From assembly GCA_027028725.1 (NCBI GenBank), contig JALVIB010000047.1, positions 1 through 10,328 on the forward strand: a DNA stretch of 10,328 nt, read 5' to 3'. The notes under the pieces were generated by a model, which worked only from the letters and a program-made list of their open reading frames with translations, was not told the DNA's origin and did no database searches. The first letter of the stretch is position 1; each line of letters opens with the position of its first letter. Position numbers and translations under genes: made by a program. This DNA comes from Candidatus Altimarinota bacterium. Lineage in GTDB: Bacteria; Patescibacteriota; Gracilibacteria; UBA4473. Shown here in pieces: positions 1 through 5,184 of the stretch.

Positions 1-36
1 TTTTTTATTTCCGCATTTGGGACATTTTTTACTCAT
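1..36 (-). CDS. N-terminus of a zinc-ribbon protein (3' part outside window)
   Basis: On the minus strand an ATG at 36-34 opens a frame running off the left edge. The visible residues are MSKKCPKCGNKK, with a CPxCG knuckle (Cys5, Cys8) typical of the first half of a zinc ribbon. The rest of the domain is outside the window, so its role cannot be told. The leader has a TATAAC box (minus strand, 54-49) followed by CCCC and an A-rich stretch, much like the leader of the aldolase gene in this window. No Shine-Dalgarno sequence is seen. It lies 79 bp downstream of the 278-aa gene on the same strand and could be read together with it or from its own promoter. Confidence 0.55.
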   Translation of the reverse strand, partial: MSKKCPKCGNKK

Positions 37-115
37 TTTTTATTTGGGGTTATAAATATTTCCCCTTTATCCTACTATTCATGCATAAATACTCCATTTT
101 TACGCACCCAAAAAG

Positions 116-952
116 TTACACCTGCCACAAATGATTATAGTCTTTTTCTGATATTTTATATGAAGCTGGTTTAATTCCTTCTAAACCACCTTTATTGTTT
201 ATGATTAATATTGGATTTGTTGGGTCAAATATAAATCTCCCCTTTTTTGTTTTTAATATAATATAGGCATGACCATCATTAGAATCCCCTAATTTGCAAT
301 TATCTGAAAAAATAATATGGGAATCTATTCCCAGAAATTTTAAATAATTATGTGCTACGGAGGCTTTTTCTGCACAAACGGCAAACTCCTTTCCTTTTAG
401 TTCAGATAAATTTATTGTATCAGAATTAGCAGTAGTGTGATCTAAGTAAAATTCTTTATTTTTATCTTCAGCTTCTTGTGTCCCATAATAATTCCCGAAG
501 TATTCTCCTAAAGAATAAATAATTGAGTTCGGTACTATTTGTTTTAAATTTTGTTTTTTTGAATTCTTATAAAATTTTTCCAAATTTTTCAATAAAATAG
601 TGTAAATTTCAGGATCATTAATTTTAAATCCATCACAAATAGGAATTCTCTCAATTTTATTTTTAGGATGAATAAATAGACCTTCCGCTTCATTTTTACG
701 AAGAGATAGTAAGTTTGTTTCTTTGGTGGCATTTTTAAGTAGTTCGCTCAGTCTTTTGTTTATAAAGACCTGTATTGTTTGTTTTCGCGTTTCTGAATCT
801 TCAATATTTATAATTTCTTGTAAATTATCTAGAATTTCGTTATCTGTATATTTAAGTTGTTCTTGAGATTTAATAGTATTCCCTTGGTTTTGTGGGACAT
901 TTTTTATTTTGTTTTTGTAAGATTCTGGTGTTTTAGGGTTTTCCGAATACAT
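116..952 (-). CDS. Hypothetical protein with transglutaminase-like C-terminal domain
   Basis: A 278-aa protein of unknown specific function. The N-terminal half (about 1-185) is polar, Lys/Asn/Glu-rich and not recognised. The C-terminal part has the three blocks of a transglutaminase-like cysteine enzyme: Cys193 in VCAEKASVAHNYLKFLGI at the start of a helix, His228 in DGHAYIIL, and Asp243 in FIFDPTNP. This order and spacing fit the Cys-His-Asp triad fold, which covers protein cross-linking, amidase or peptidase activity. No signal peptide or membrane segment is visible, so it is probably cytoplasmic. A -35-like ATGACA and a -10-like TAAAAT lie just upstream, and no Shine-Dalgarno is seen. The gene is very AT-rich and carries no copy of the CCCGCGAAA repeat that marks most neighbours, which could mean recent acquisition. 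The domain call rests on motif reading only. Confidence 0.7.
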   Translation of the reverse strand: MYSENPKTPESYKNKIKNVPQNQGNTIKSQEQLKYTDNEILDNLQEIINIEDSETRKQTIQVFINKRLSELLKNATKETNLLSLRKNEAEGLFIHPKNKIERIPICDGFKINDPEIYTILLKNLEKFYKNSKKQNLKQIVPNSIIYSLGEYFGNYYGTQEAEDKNKEFYLDHTTANSDTINLSELKGKEFAVCAEKASVAHNYLKFLGIDSHIIFSDNCKLGDSNDGHAYIILKTKKGRFIFDPTNPILIINNKGGLEGIKPASYKISEKDYNHLWQV

Positions 953-957
953 AATAT

Positions 958-987
958 ATTTTATTTAGGAATATAAATTCTTGTCAT
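958..987 (-). promoter_or_regulatory. Candidate promoter of the transglutaminase-like gene
   Basis: On the minus strand ATGACA (987-982) and TAAAAT (963-958) are separated by 18 bp. The -10 ends five bases before the ATG at 952, so transcription would begin at or next to the start codon, giving a leaderless message. The match is moderate. Confidence 0.4.
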
Positions 988-1023
988 TATATCATTTTTT
1001 TATAAAAAAATAAATTTATATTT

Positions 1024-1041
1024 AAAATCCTGCGAAATTTT
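1024..1041 (+). repeat. Near-copy of the CCCGCGAAA dispersed repeat
   Basis: The sequence AAAATCCTGCGAAATTTT differs by one base from the window-wide 18-mer. It lies in the divergent gap between the 278-aa gene and the Nudix gene. Confidence 0.6.
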
Positions 1042-1078
1042 CCATCCTGTCTTTTCGACTGGGGGTTAAAACTTGAGT

Positions 1079-1156
1079 TTGTATAGAATGGAGAAATCTT
1101 TTGCTGGGATCTCTCCACTGCTTTTTTTTGACTTTAAGTTCATCGGTCGAGATGAC
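1079..1156. repeat. Probable dispersed intergenic repeat (GGTCGAGATGAC type)
   Basis: This stretch contains GGGATCTCTCCACTGC and, about 30 bp later, CGGTCGAGATGACAA. The combination of 'agatctctccactgc' and 'ggtcgagatgac' resembles an intergenic repeat type I recall from unrelated bacterial genomes. Only one copy is present here, so the call rests on recall, not on a second copy in the window. Confidence 0.35.
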
Positions 1157-1175
1157 AATATTTTTTCGCGAAATT

Positions 1176-1204
1176 TTGCTTCTTTAAAAACTTTCTGTTA
1201 GAAT
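1176..1204 (+). promoter_or_regulatory. Promoter of the Nudix gene (extended -10)
   Basis: TTGCTT (1176-1181), a 17-bp spacer, then TG-T-TAGAAT (extended -10; hexamer 1199-1204). Transcription should begin near 1211. That is after the GTG at 1207 but before the ATG at 1216, which decides the gene start in favour of the ATG with a leader of about five bases. The palindrome TTTCGCGAAA (1164-1173) sits just upstream of the -35. Confidence 0.6.
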
Positions 1205-1215
1205 TTGTGTACAAA

Positions 1216-1659
1216 ATGTTGAAAACACACAAAAAATATCGTCCAGTGGCGTCTCTGATTTTGTCGGATAACTTTGTGGACGGGGAGAAATTTTTAATCG
1301 TCAAAAAGCCGCGAAAAAATCACGCGTGGCAATTTCCACAAGGCGGAGTTGATGATGGAGAGTCCTTTTTAGCCGCTGCCGAAAGGGAATTGTTGGAGGA
1401 ATGTGGAAAAGATTTGCGAATAATTTTTTTGTTCAGTTGGCCGATTGGAGAGTATCAATATGACTTTCCAGAAGATTTCAAAAAACAGGGTGAAGATTAT
1501 GATGGGGCGATTGTTCATTTTTTTCGCGGGATTTTAGAAGGTGGTGAGGTGCAGGTTGATAACAAGGAAATTGTTGATTATAAATGGGTGCGGAAAGACG
1601 AATTTGATAAATATTTTTCGTCGGAGTATTTGCGGGTAGTACAAGGGATGGAATTATAA
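1216..1659 (+). CDS. Nudix hydrolase, RppH-like
   Basis: A Nudix-family pyrophosphohydrolase of 147 aa from the ATG (150 aa if the upstream GTG at 1207 is used). In the 150-residue numbering the Nudix box spans 46-68: Gly46, Glu52, Arg60-Glu61, Glu64-Glu65 and Gly67, with the metal-binding REx2EE core intact. The lead-in WQFPQGG is the form seen in RNA pyrophosphohydrolase RppH, so removal of 5' pyrophosphate from RNA or hydrolysis of dinucleoside polyphosphates is a fair guess. Substrate cannot be read reliably from sequence. Near the C-terminal half, FRGIL (106-110) is encoded by a minus-orientation copy of the dispersed repeat (core 1522-1532). The stop codon at 1657-1659 runs directly into another copy (core 1660-1670). 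The final hydrophobic position of the Nudix box is Lys68, a small deviation. No Shine-Dalgarno is visible. Confidence 0.85.
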   Translation: MLKTHKKYRPVASLILSDNFVDGEKFLIVKKPRKNHAWQFPQGGVDDGESFLAAAERELLEECGKDLRIIFLFSWPIGEYQYDFPEDFKKQGEDYDGAIVHFFRGILEGGEVQVDNKEIVDYKWVRKDEFDKYFSSEYLRVVQGMEL

Positions 1660-1679
1660 ATCCCGCGAAAAAAGAAAAG

Positions 1680-1716
1680 TCCCTCTTTTTTCAAAGAGGG
1701 ATTTAGGGTGATTTGT
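1680..1716. repeat. Hairpin repeat, CCCTCTT...AAGAGGG plus third arm
   Basis: A perfect 9-bp stem (TCCCTCTTT / AAAGAGGGA, 4-base loop, 1680-1701) is followed by TTTAGGGTGATTTG, which repeats the 3' arm in direct orientation. The same three-part build recurs at 5766-5797 and, with a related sequence, at 2379-2412 and 3551-3584. It follows the Nudix gene and may help end its transcript, but there is no T-run directly after the stem. Confidence 0.6.
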
Positions 1717-1977
1717 TAAAGATGAATTAATTCTTTCTCTTGCTTTTTTTATGAGAAAAAAAGTAAGCAAAAAACTCACCCCGTTAAGAAATTAGCAATT
1801 CTCAAGCAACTCAGTCGCTAAACTCCGCAAGGAAAAATCCCGCGAAATTTTTTGAAAATAAAGGGATTTTTCTGGTGCTCCGTTTGGACGCTCCTTTCGT
1901 TGTGAGAATTTAACTAATTTCTTAAATGGGGATTGATTGGAATTTTTTTTAAAAAATTTCGCGGGATTTTCATTGAG

Positions 1978-2009
1978 ATCCTGAAATAAATTCAGGATGA
2001 CAGGATGAT
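1978..2009. repeat. Palindromic repeat with ATCCTGAA / TTCAGGAT arms
   Basis: ATCCTGAA (1979-1986) and TTCAGGAT (1991-1998) form an 8-bp stem with a 4-base loop, followed by GACAGGATGA. Read on the minus strand it gives the peptide VILNLFQDL, which I recognise as a spurious peptide produced by a dispersed repeat in many bacteria. The ATGACA at 1997-2002 may serve as the -35 of pepA. Confidence 0.55.
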
Positions 2010-2024
2010 AATTTTCCTTATAAT
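1997..2024 (+). promoter_or_regulatory. Candidate pepA promoter built from repeat sequence
   Basis: ATGACA (1997-2002), 16-bp spacer, TATAAT (2019-2024, a perfect -10). The predicted start is near 2031, giving a leader of about 21 bases. The -35 lies at the edge of the TCCTGAA hairpin repeat and the -10 touches a CCCGCGAAA near-copy, so both halves of the promoter sit in repeat-derived DNA. Confidence 0.5.
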
Positions 2025-2051
2025 TCCCGCGAAATTTTACAAACAAAACAA

Positions 2052-3566
2052 ATGAAAATAACTGCTCAACAAAAAATTACCGCGACCGACTTATTTTGTA
2101 TTTTTCTGTACAAAAAAACGGGGGCGGCTATCTTGAAAAAACAATTTGGGAAAACTATTTCCGATGGCTTGGTAAAGGAAATTCTCGCGAGATTTAAACA
2201 CAAAGATTTCAAAGGCGAGCTAGGTGAAAGTTTGCAGATTTTTGTGGACAGAAATCCCGCGAAAAAAATCTTTTTAATCGGTTTAGGTGATGGGAAGAAA
2301 TCGCTATTTGCCAAAAAAGCAGCAGGGAGCGCCGTAAAAATTGCGAAAAAAACAAAATCAAAAGATGTTTCCTTTTTACTCCCTCTCCTAGCAGGAGAGG
2401 GTCGGGGTGAGGTAGCCGAAAACTTTGCGAAAAAAATTGTCTTCGGAGCAGTCGGTGGAAATTACGAATTCAAAATAGGAGATACCAAAGAACAAGTTTT
2501 TATTGAAAAATTAACCTTGATTAGTCCGGTAAAATTAGACGAAAAGAAAATTTCGCGGGATTTTGCGCTGGCGGAAGCAGTCAATACCACTCGCGAATTA
2601 GTGAATTTACCGCCAAATATTTTGACTACTAAAGAAATGGTGGAACGCGCCAAAAAACTCGTGAAAAAATACAAAAATTTGTCGATCACAATTCTTGATC
2701 AAAAGAAGTTAGAAAAATTGAAAATGGGCGGATTATTGGCTGTCGGAAAAGGATCGGATAGCGATTCGTATATGGTGATTTTAGAATACAAGGGCGACAA
2801 AAAATCCCCCACGCGGGGCGGGGCGCAGCGCGAAAAAACAGCCTTGGTTGGAAAAGGAGTTTGTTTTGATTCTGGTGGATACAATCTGAAACCAACTTCA
2901 AGTATTGCCGATATGAAAATGGATATGGCGGGAGCCGGAACGGTTTTGGGGATTATGGAGTTTTTGGCGCGTACAAAATTCGCGGGAAATGTCGTCGGAG
3001 TGCTTGGTTTGGTGGAAAATATGGTGAACGGAAAAGCTTATAGACCAGACGACATCATCACGATGTACAACGGACAAACTTGTCTGATTACCAACACAGA
3101 TGCAGAAGGACGGCTAGTTCTAGCGGATTGTTTGAGTTATGTGACGGAAAAATATAAACCCGCGAAAGTGCTGGATTTCGCGACTTTGACGGGGGCTTGT
3201 ATTTCCGCTTTGGGGAACGAAATCACTGGAATTATGGGGAACGACAAAAAAATTGTCGCGGGAATTAAAGAGTCCGCGAAAAAAACAGAAGAACTGGTTT
3301 GGGAATTGCCGATTACGGAATTATTCCGCGAAAAAATTAAAGCAGAGCAAGCGGATTTGCAAAACTGGACAGCGGGAGTTAGTGCCGGAAGCTCGATGGC
3401 TGGAGCATTTTTGGAAAATTTTGTCCGCGAAACTCCGTGGTGTCATTTTGATATTGCGGGAACGGCTTGGACCAAATCCGGTCACGAATATTGTCCCAAA
3501 GGCGGAACTGGCGCGATGGTGGAAACGGTTTGCGAGTATTTTTCAAATAACTCCCTCTCCTACTAG
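2052..3566 (+). CDS. pepA: Leucyl aminopeptidase (M17 family, PepA)
   Basis: A 504-aa cytosolic metallo-aminopeptidase that removes N-terminal residues from peptides. The catalytic C-terminal domain is complete. Metal ligands are Lys268 and Asp273 (GKGVCFDSGG), Asp291 (KMDMAG), and Asp350 and Glu352 in the NTDAEGR signature. Lys280 (LKPTSS) and Arg354 are the catalytic basic residues. All sit two positions below their E. coli PepA counterparts, so spacing is conserved. The N-terminal half is studded with repeat-encoded peptides: NPAKK (69-72 region), LLPLLAGEGRGE (109-120), KISRDF (166-171) and SPTRGGAQRE (252-261). The stop codon itself lies inside the second copy of the 34-bp repeat, so the last residues SLSY are repeat-encoded. 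The start is the ATG at 2052. No Shine-Dalgarno is seen, and the leader is CAAAACA-rich. Confidence 0.95.
   Translation: MKITAQQKITATDLFCIFLYKKTGAAILKKQFGKTISDGLVKEILARFKHKDFKGELGESLQIFVDRNPAKKIFLIGLGDGKKSLFAKKAAGSAVKIAKKTKSKDVSFLLPLLAGEGRGEVAENFAKKIVFGAVGGNYEFKIGDTKEQVFIEKLTLISPVKLDEKKISRDFALAEAVNTTRELVNLPPNILTTKEMVERAKKLVKKYKNLSITILDQKKLEKLKMGGLLAVGKGSDSDSYMVILEYKGDKKSPTRGGAQREKTALVGKGVCFDSGGYNLKPTSSIADMKMDMAGAGTVLGIMEFLARTKFAGNVVGVLGLVENMVNGKAYRPDDIITMYNGQTCLITNTDAEGRLVLADCLSYVTEKYKPAKVLDFATLTGACISALGNEITGIMGNDKKIVAGIKESAKKTEELVWELPITELFREKIKAEQADLQNWTAGVSAGSSMAGAFLENFVRETPWCHFDIAGTAWTKSGHEYCPKGGTGAMVETVCEYFSNNSLSY
2379..2412 (+). repeat. 34-bp hairpin repeat, copy 1 (inside pepA)
   Basis: Begins CTCCCTCTCCTAGCAGGAGA and ends GGGGTGAGG. 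It matches the copy at 3551-3584 at 31 of 34 positions. It contains a CCCTCTCCT/AGGAGAGGG stem and a trailing GGGGTGAGG arm. Here it is read in frame as LPLLAGEGRGEV in the variable N-terminal domain of PepA. Confidence 0.8.
2806..2832 (+). repeat. CCCCACGCGGGG-type hairpin inside pepA
   Basis: CCCCCACGCGGGGCGGGGCGC is an unusually GC-rich patch in an AT-rich gene. It resembles the intergenic CCCCGCCTACGCGGGG element at 7604-7619 and encodes the extra segment SPTRGGAQR between the two PepA domains. Confidence 0.4.
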
Positions 3567-3584
3567 GAGAGGGTTGGGGTGAGG
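3551..3584 (+). repeat. 34-bp hairpin repeat, copy 2 (supplies the pepA stop codon)
   Basis: Second copy of the 2379-2412 element, differing at three positions. One change (CTAGCAGG to CTACTAGG) creates the in-frame TAG that ends pepA at 3564-3566. The stem CCCTCTCCTA/TAGGAGAGGG is nearly perfect. A CCCGCGAAA-family copy follows immediately (core 3587-3597). Confidence 0.8.
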
Positions 3585-3604
3585 TTTTTCGCGGGATTTT
3601 AAAC

Positions 3605-3633
3605 TTGATTTCAAACTTTCAAAAGAATAAATT
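3605..3633 (+). promoter_or_regulatory. Promoter of the Kazal lipoprotein gene
   Basis: TTGATT (3605-3610), exactly 17 bp, TAAATT (3628-3633). The predicted start of transcription is 3640-3641, which coincides with the ATG at 3641, so the message should be leaderless. Confidence 0.6.
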
Positions 3634-3640
3634 CAAAATA

Positions 3641-4332
3641 ATGAAAAAAATATTATCAATCGCTTTCGGATTAGTTTTAGTGTTAGGACTTGTAGGGTGT
3701 GAAACGGAAAATCTCGCGAAAAACCCCCCCTAATTTGTGCGGAAGATGTAAAACAATGTCCAGATGGCACTTTTGTTGAAAGGGCTGGTCCAAATTGTGA
3801 ATTTGCTCCGTGTCCAAAGGTGAAAGATATTGAAAATTTTCCACGCGAAGTGGGACACGGCGCGAAAAAATGCAAAGAAGGAGATCGTCAAAAATGTATA
3901 ACTTCTCCTAATGGAAGTAAGGTTTGTGTTGCTGATGCCATTCATATTTGCCGAAATGGGGAATGGCAAATTGAAGGAACTATGCCTGATCCAATTAAAG
4001 ATAATGATGAAAAGATTTGCACAATGGAGTATTCGCCAGTTTGTGGGCAACCACCAATTCCTGAATGTTTGAAAAAAATGCTTTGCAAAATGCCAACACC
4101 ATTGCCTAAAACCTACTCTAATAAATGTTTAATGGAAAGTGATGGCGCGGAATTTTTATACGAAGGGCAATGCCAAGATAAAATCCCGCGAAATTTTGAA
4201 ATTCCTGAAAATTGTGTCAGCTGGTTTGATGGTTGCAATACTTGTGGTGTAGAAAATGGACAACTTAAATATTGTACAAAAAGGGCGTGTCGAGAAAATC
4301 CAGATGGAGCGCGATGTTTGAAGTTTAAATAA
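3641..4332 (+). CDS. Secreted lipoprotein with Kazal-type inhibitor domain, frameshifted at a C7 run
   Basis: The first frame (3641-3733) gives a lipoprotein signal peptide, MKKILSIAFGLVLVLGLVGC with lipobox LVGC and Cys20, then ETENLAKNPP and TAA. The second frame picks up at 3730 without a stop in between. It reads LICAEDVKQCPDGTFVERAG and on to 4332, so one missing C in the CCCCCCC run (3724-3730) separates the two. Restored, the protein has 230 aa. It contains a CPDGTFVERAGPNCEFAPCP-type Cys-rich motif (about 40-59), then a Kazal-like domain (about 127-178: CTMEYSPVCG, TYSNKC, GQC), and a Cys-rich tail. Kazal domains inhibit serine proteases, so a cell-surface, disulfide-rich inhibitor or adhesive role is plausible. 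KIPRNF (181-186) is encoded by a perfect copy of the dispersed 18-mer (4180-4197). The break may be phase variation, a real mutation or a sequencing error. Confidence 0.75.
3724..3730 (+). repeat. Homopolymer C7 at the frameshift point
   Basis: Seven C in an AT-rich context, directly after the lipoprotein anchor region. With eight C the reading frame continues as NPPLIC; with seven it meets TAA at 3731. This is the classic layout of a slipped-strand on/off switch, though a read error in a homopolymer looks the same. Confidence 0.8.
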
Positions 4333-4348
4333 AATTTCGCGGGATTTT
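4331..4348 (-). repeat. Dispersed 18-mer AAAATCCCGCGAAATTTT (perfect copy between convergent genes)
   Basis: A reference copy of the window-wide motif. It fills nearly all of the 17-bp gap between the lipoprotein stop (4330-4332) and the stop of the minus-strand hypothetical (4352-4350). Exact 11-base cores ATCCCGCGAAA start on plus at 1660, 1837, 2254, 4183, 5588, 6129, 8853, 9412 and 10039. Cores read on minus occupy 1522-1532, 1957-1967, 2551-2561, 3587-3597, 4335-4345, 5130-5140, 7654-7664 and 9547-9557. Near-copies lie around 1024, 2022, 5318, 5854, 7882, 9233 and 10143. The motif is an imperfect palindrome: AAAAT/ATTTT arms around CGCG, with CC facing AA. Confidence 0.9.
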
Positions 4349-4349
4349 A

Positions 4350-5051
4350 TTAAATGCAGCGGTATTTATCGTCAATTTCTTGAAAGACATTGGTACTAAG
4401 TCTTTTCTTGCATTGAGCAATTGGGTTTTTGGGGACTAATTCATCTATTTTTTCCTGAATATTCTTAATTTCTTGTTTTATTGAATCACAATCTAGCGCC
4501 TTTAATTCTTTCTCAATTGTTTTCAATCGCGAATTTATTTTATCGATAATCTCTAATTCTTCAGAATATCTGTGAATGTCTAAGTAATAAACAACTTCAA
4601 AGGTTTCGGGAGGATTTAGGTATTTCATTACTACTTCATTGTTCCATTTCCAAATTTTACCTAATTTCATTTCTTTTATTTCTTTTATGGCTTTTTTTCG
4701 TCTTGTGTTTGCTTCTTTCCACTTCTCGTAATCATCTATTTCAGCATACTTAGGACGCTCATATATTTCTTCAATTCTTGTTATCTCTACCTCTTTTTTA
4801 TCTGAAGATAAAGAAGAATCTTTAATTCTTCGTAATAATGATTGGAGAATTATTTTTAAACTCCATAAATATTTAATGTGTTCTAGTTTTTGAATTTCTG
4901 TATCTCTTTTTTCTAATTCAGTTTTTAATGTTTTAGTGCTTATGTTTTCAGCACAAGCAGTAGAAAAATATTTTAAATAAGAATTATTTAGAAGACATTT
5001 ATTACAACCAATTTCTTTATTGTGAGGACGAAAAATGTTTAAAGGAGACAT
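4350..5051 (-). CDS. Hypothetical coiled-coil protein with N-terminal CxxC
   Basis: A 233-aa protein I do not recognise. It is rich in Lys and Glu and mostly helical by eye, with likely coiled-coil stretches around 41-60 and 165-206. The N-terminal GCNKC (Cys16, Cys19) could be half of a zinc site. Further cysteines are at 33, 188, 214 and 232, too scattered to define a domain. A central Trp/Tyr-rich part (about 108-165) is not low-complexity and may be a small folded unit. No signal peptide or membrane segment is clear. The ATG at 5051 lacks a Shine-Dalgarno. Like the 278-aa gene it is AT-rich and free of the dispersed 18-mer, so the two may share an accessory history. It is convergent with the lipoprotein gene and divergent from ruvA. 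Confidence 0.65.
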   Translation of the reverse strand: MSPLNIFRPHNKEIGCNKCLLNNSYLKYFSTACAENISTKTLKTELEKRDTEIQKLEHIKYLWSLKIILQSLLRRIKDSSLSSDKKEVEITRIEEIYERPKYAEIDDYEKWKEANTRRKKAIKEIKEMKLGKIWKWNNEVVMKYLNPPETFEVVYYLDIHRYSEELEIIDKINSRLKTIEKELKALDCDSIKQEIKNIQEKIDELVPKNPIAQCKKRLSTNVFQEIDDKYRCI

Positions 5052-5064
5052 TTGAAAAGGGAGA

Positions 5065-5070
5065 AATATA
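5065..5070 (-). promoter_or_regulatory. Possible -10 box of the coiled-coil gene
   Basis: TATATT on the minus strand, ending 13 bases before the ATG at 5051, would give a leader of about seven bases. No convincing -35 is present at the right spacing. Confidence 0.3.
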
Positions 5071-5125
5071 TCGTCTTAAAAATTGCAAAAAAATGTCACT
5101 TTGTCAAGACTTGTGTTGTTTTTAT

Positions 5126-5143
5126 AAAATTTCGCGGGATTTT
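5126..5143 (-). repeat. Dispersed 18-mer, perfect copy upstream of ruvA
   Basis: AAAATTTCGCGGGATTTT as read on plus. It lies three bases before a tandem pair of TTTCGCGAAA palindromes (5147-5166) in the divergent gap between the coiled-coil gene and ruvA. Confidence 0.85.
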
Positions 5144-5146
5144 ATT

Positions 5147-5166
5147 TTTCGCGAAATTTCGCGAAA
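5147..5166. promoter_or_regulatory. Two tandem TTTCGCGAAA palindromes before ruvA
   Basis: Two adjacent, identical, perfectly symmetric 10-mers cover the place where the ruvA -35 should be; the -10 follows at 5172. A single TTTCGCGAAA also sits just above the Nudix promoter (1164-1173). The position fits an operator, but the sequence is also a symmetric relative of the dispersed 18-mer core, so it may simply be a variant of that repeat. Confidence 0.4.
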
Positions 5167-5171
5167 TAATT

Positions 5172-5177
5172 TATAAT
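5172..5177 (+). promoter_or_regulatory. -10 box of ruvA
   Basis: Perfect TATAAT ending eight bases before the ATG at 5185. The predicted transcript starts at 5184-5185, so the message would be leaderless. The -35 is weak and overlaps the TTTCGCGAAA pair. Confidence 0.55.
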
Positions 5178-5184
5178 CCGAACG

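Larger units (their letters stand above)
1660..2051. repeat. 392-bp intergenic nest of dispersed repeats
   Basis: No gene is supported between the Nudix stop and pepA. The gap is a chain of repeat pieces: a CCCGCGAAA copy touching the Nudix stop (1660-1670), a hairpin unit (1680-1716), and a T-rich/A-rich inverted stretch around 1741-1772 (TTGCTTTTTTT / AAAAAAAGTAAGCAA). Two oppositely oriented CCCGCGAAA copies follow (cores 1837-1847 and 1957-1967). Next come a TCCTGAA/TTCAGGA hairpin (1978-1999) and a near-copy, TTCCCGCGAAA, at 2024-2034. An 84-codon frame on the minus strand spans this region but is simply a translation of these repeats. Confidence 0.7.

Noticed and set aside
1207..1215. 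GTG at 1207 as the Nudix start
   Set aside because: The extended -10 at 1196-1204 predicts a transcript start near 1211, after this GTG; the ATG at 1216 is preferred.
1792..2046. 84-codon minus-strand frame before pepA
   Set aside because: Its peptide is a translation of dispersed repeats (VILNLFQDL, NPAKF, KISRDF, APEKS) with no domain; it overlaps the pepA promoter.
3253..3582. 109-codon plus-strand frame within pepA
   Set aside because: Out-of-frame shadow of a complete, conserved M17 peptidase.
3641..4332. Programmed -1 ribosomal frameshift at the C7 run
   Set aside because: Possible in principle, but there is no obvious stimulatory hairpin or pseudoknot right after the run, and homopolymer length change (phase variation or read error) is simpler. 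Kept only as an alternative.
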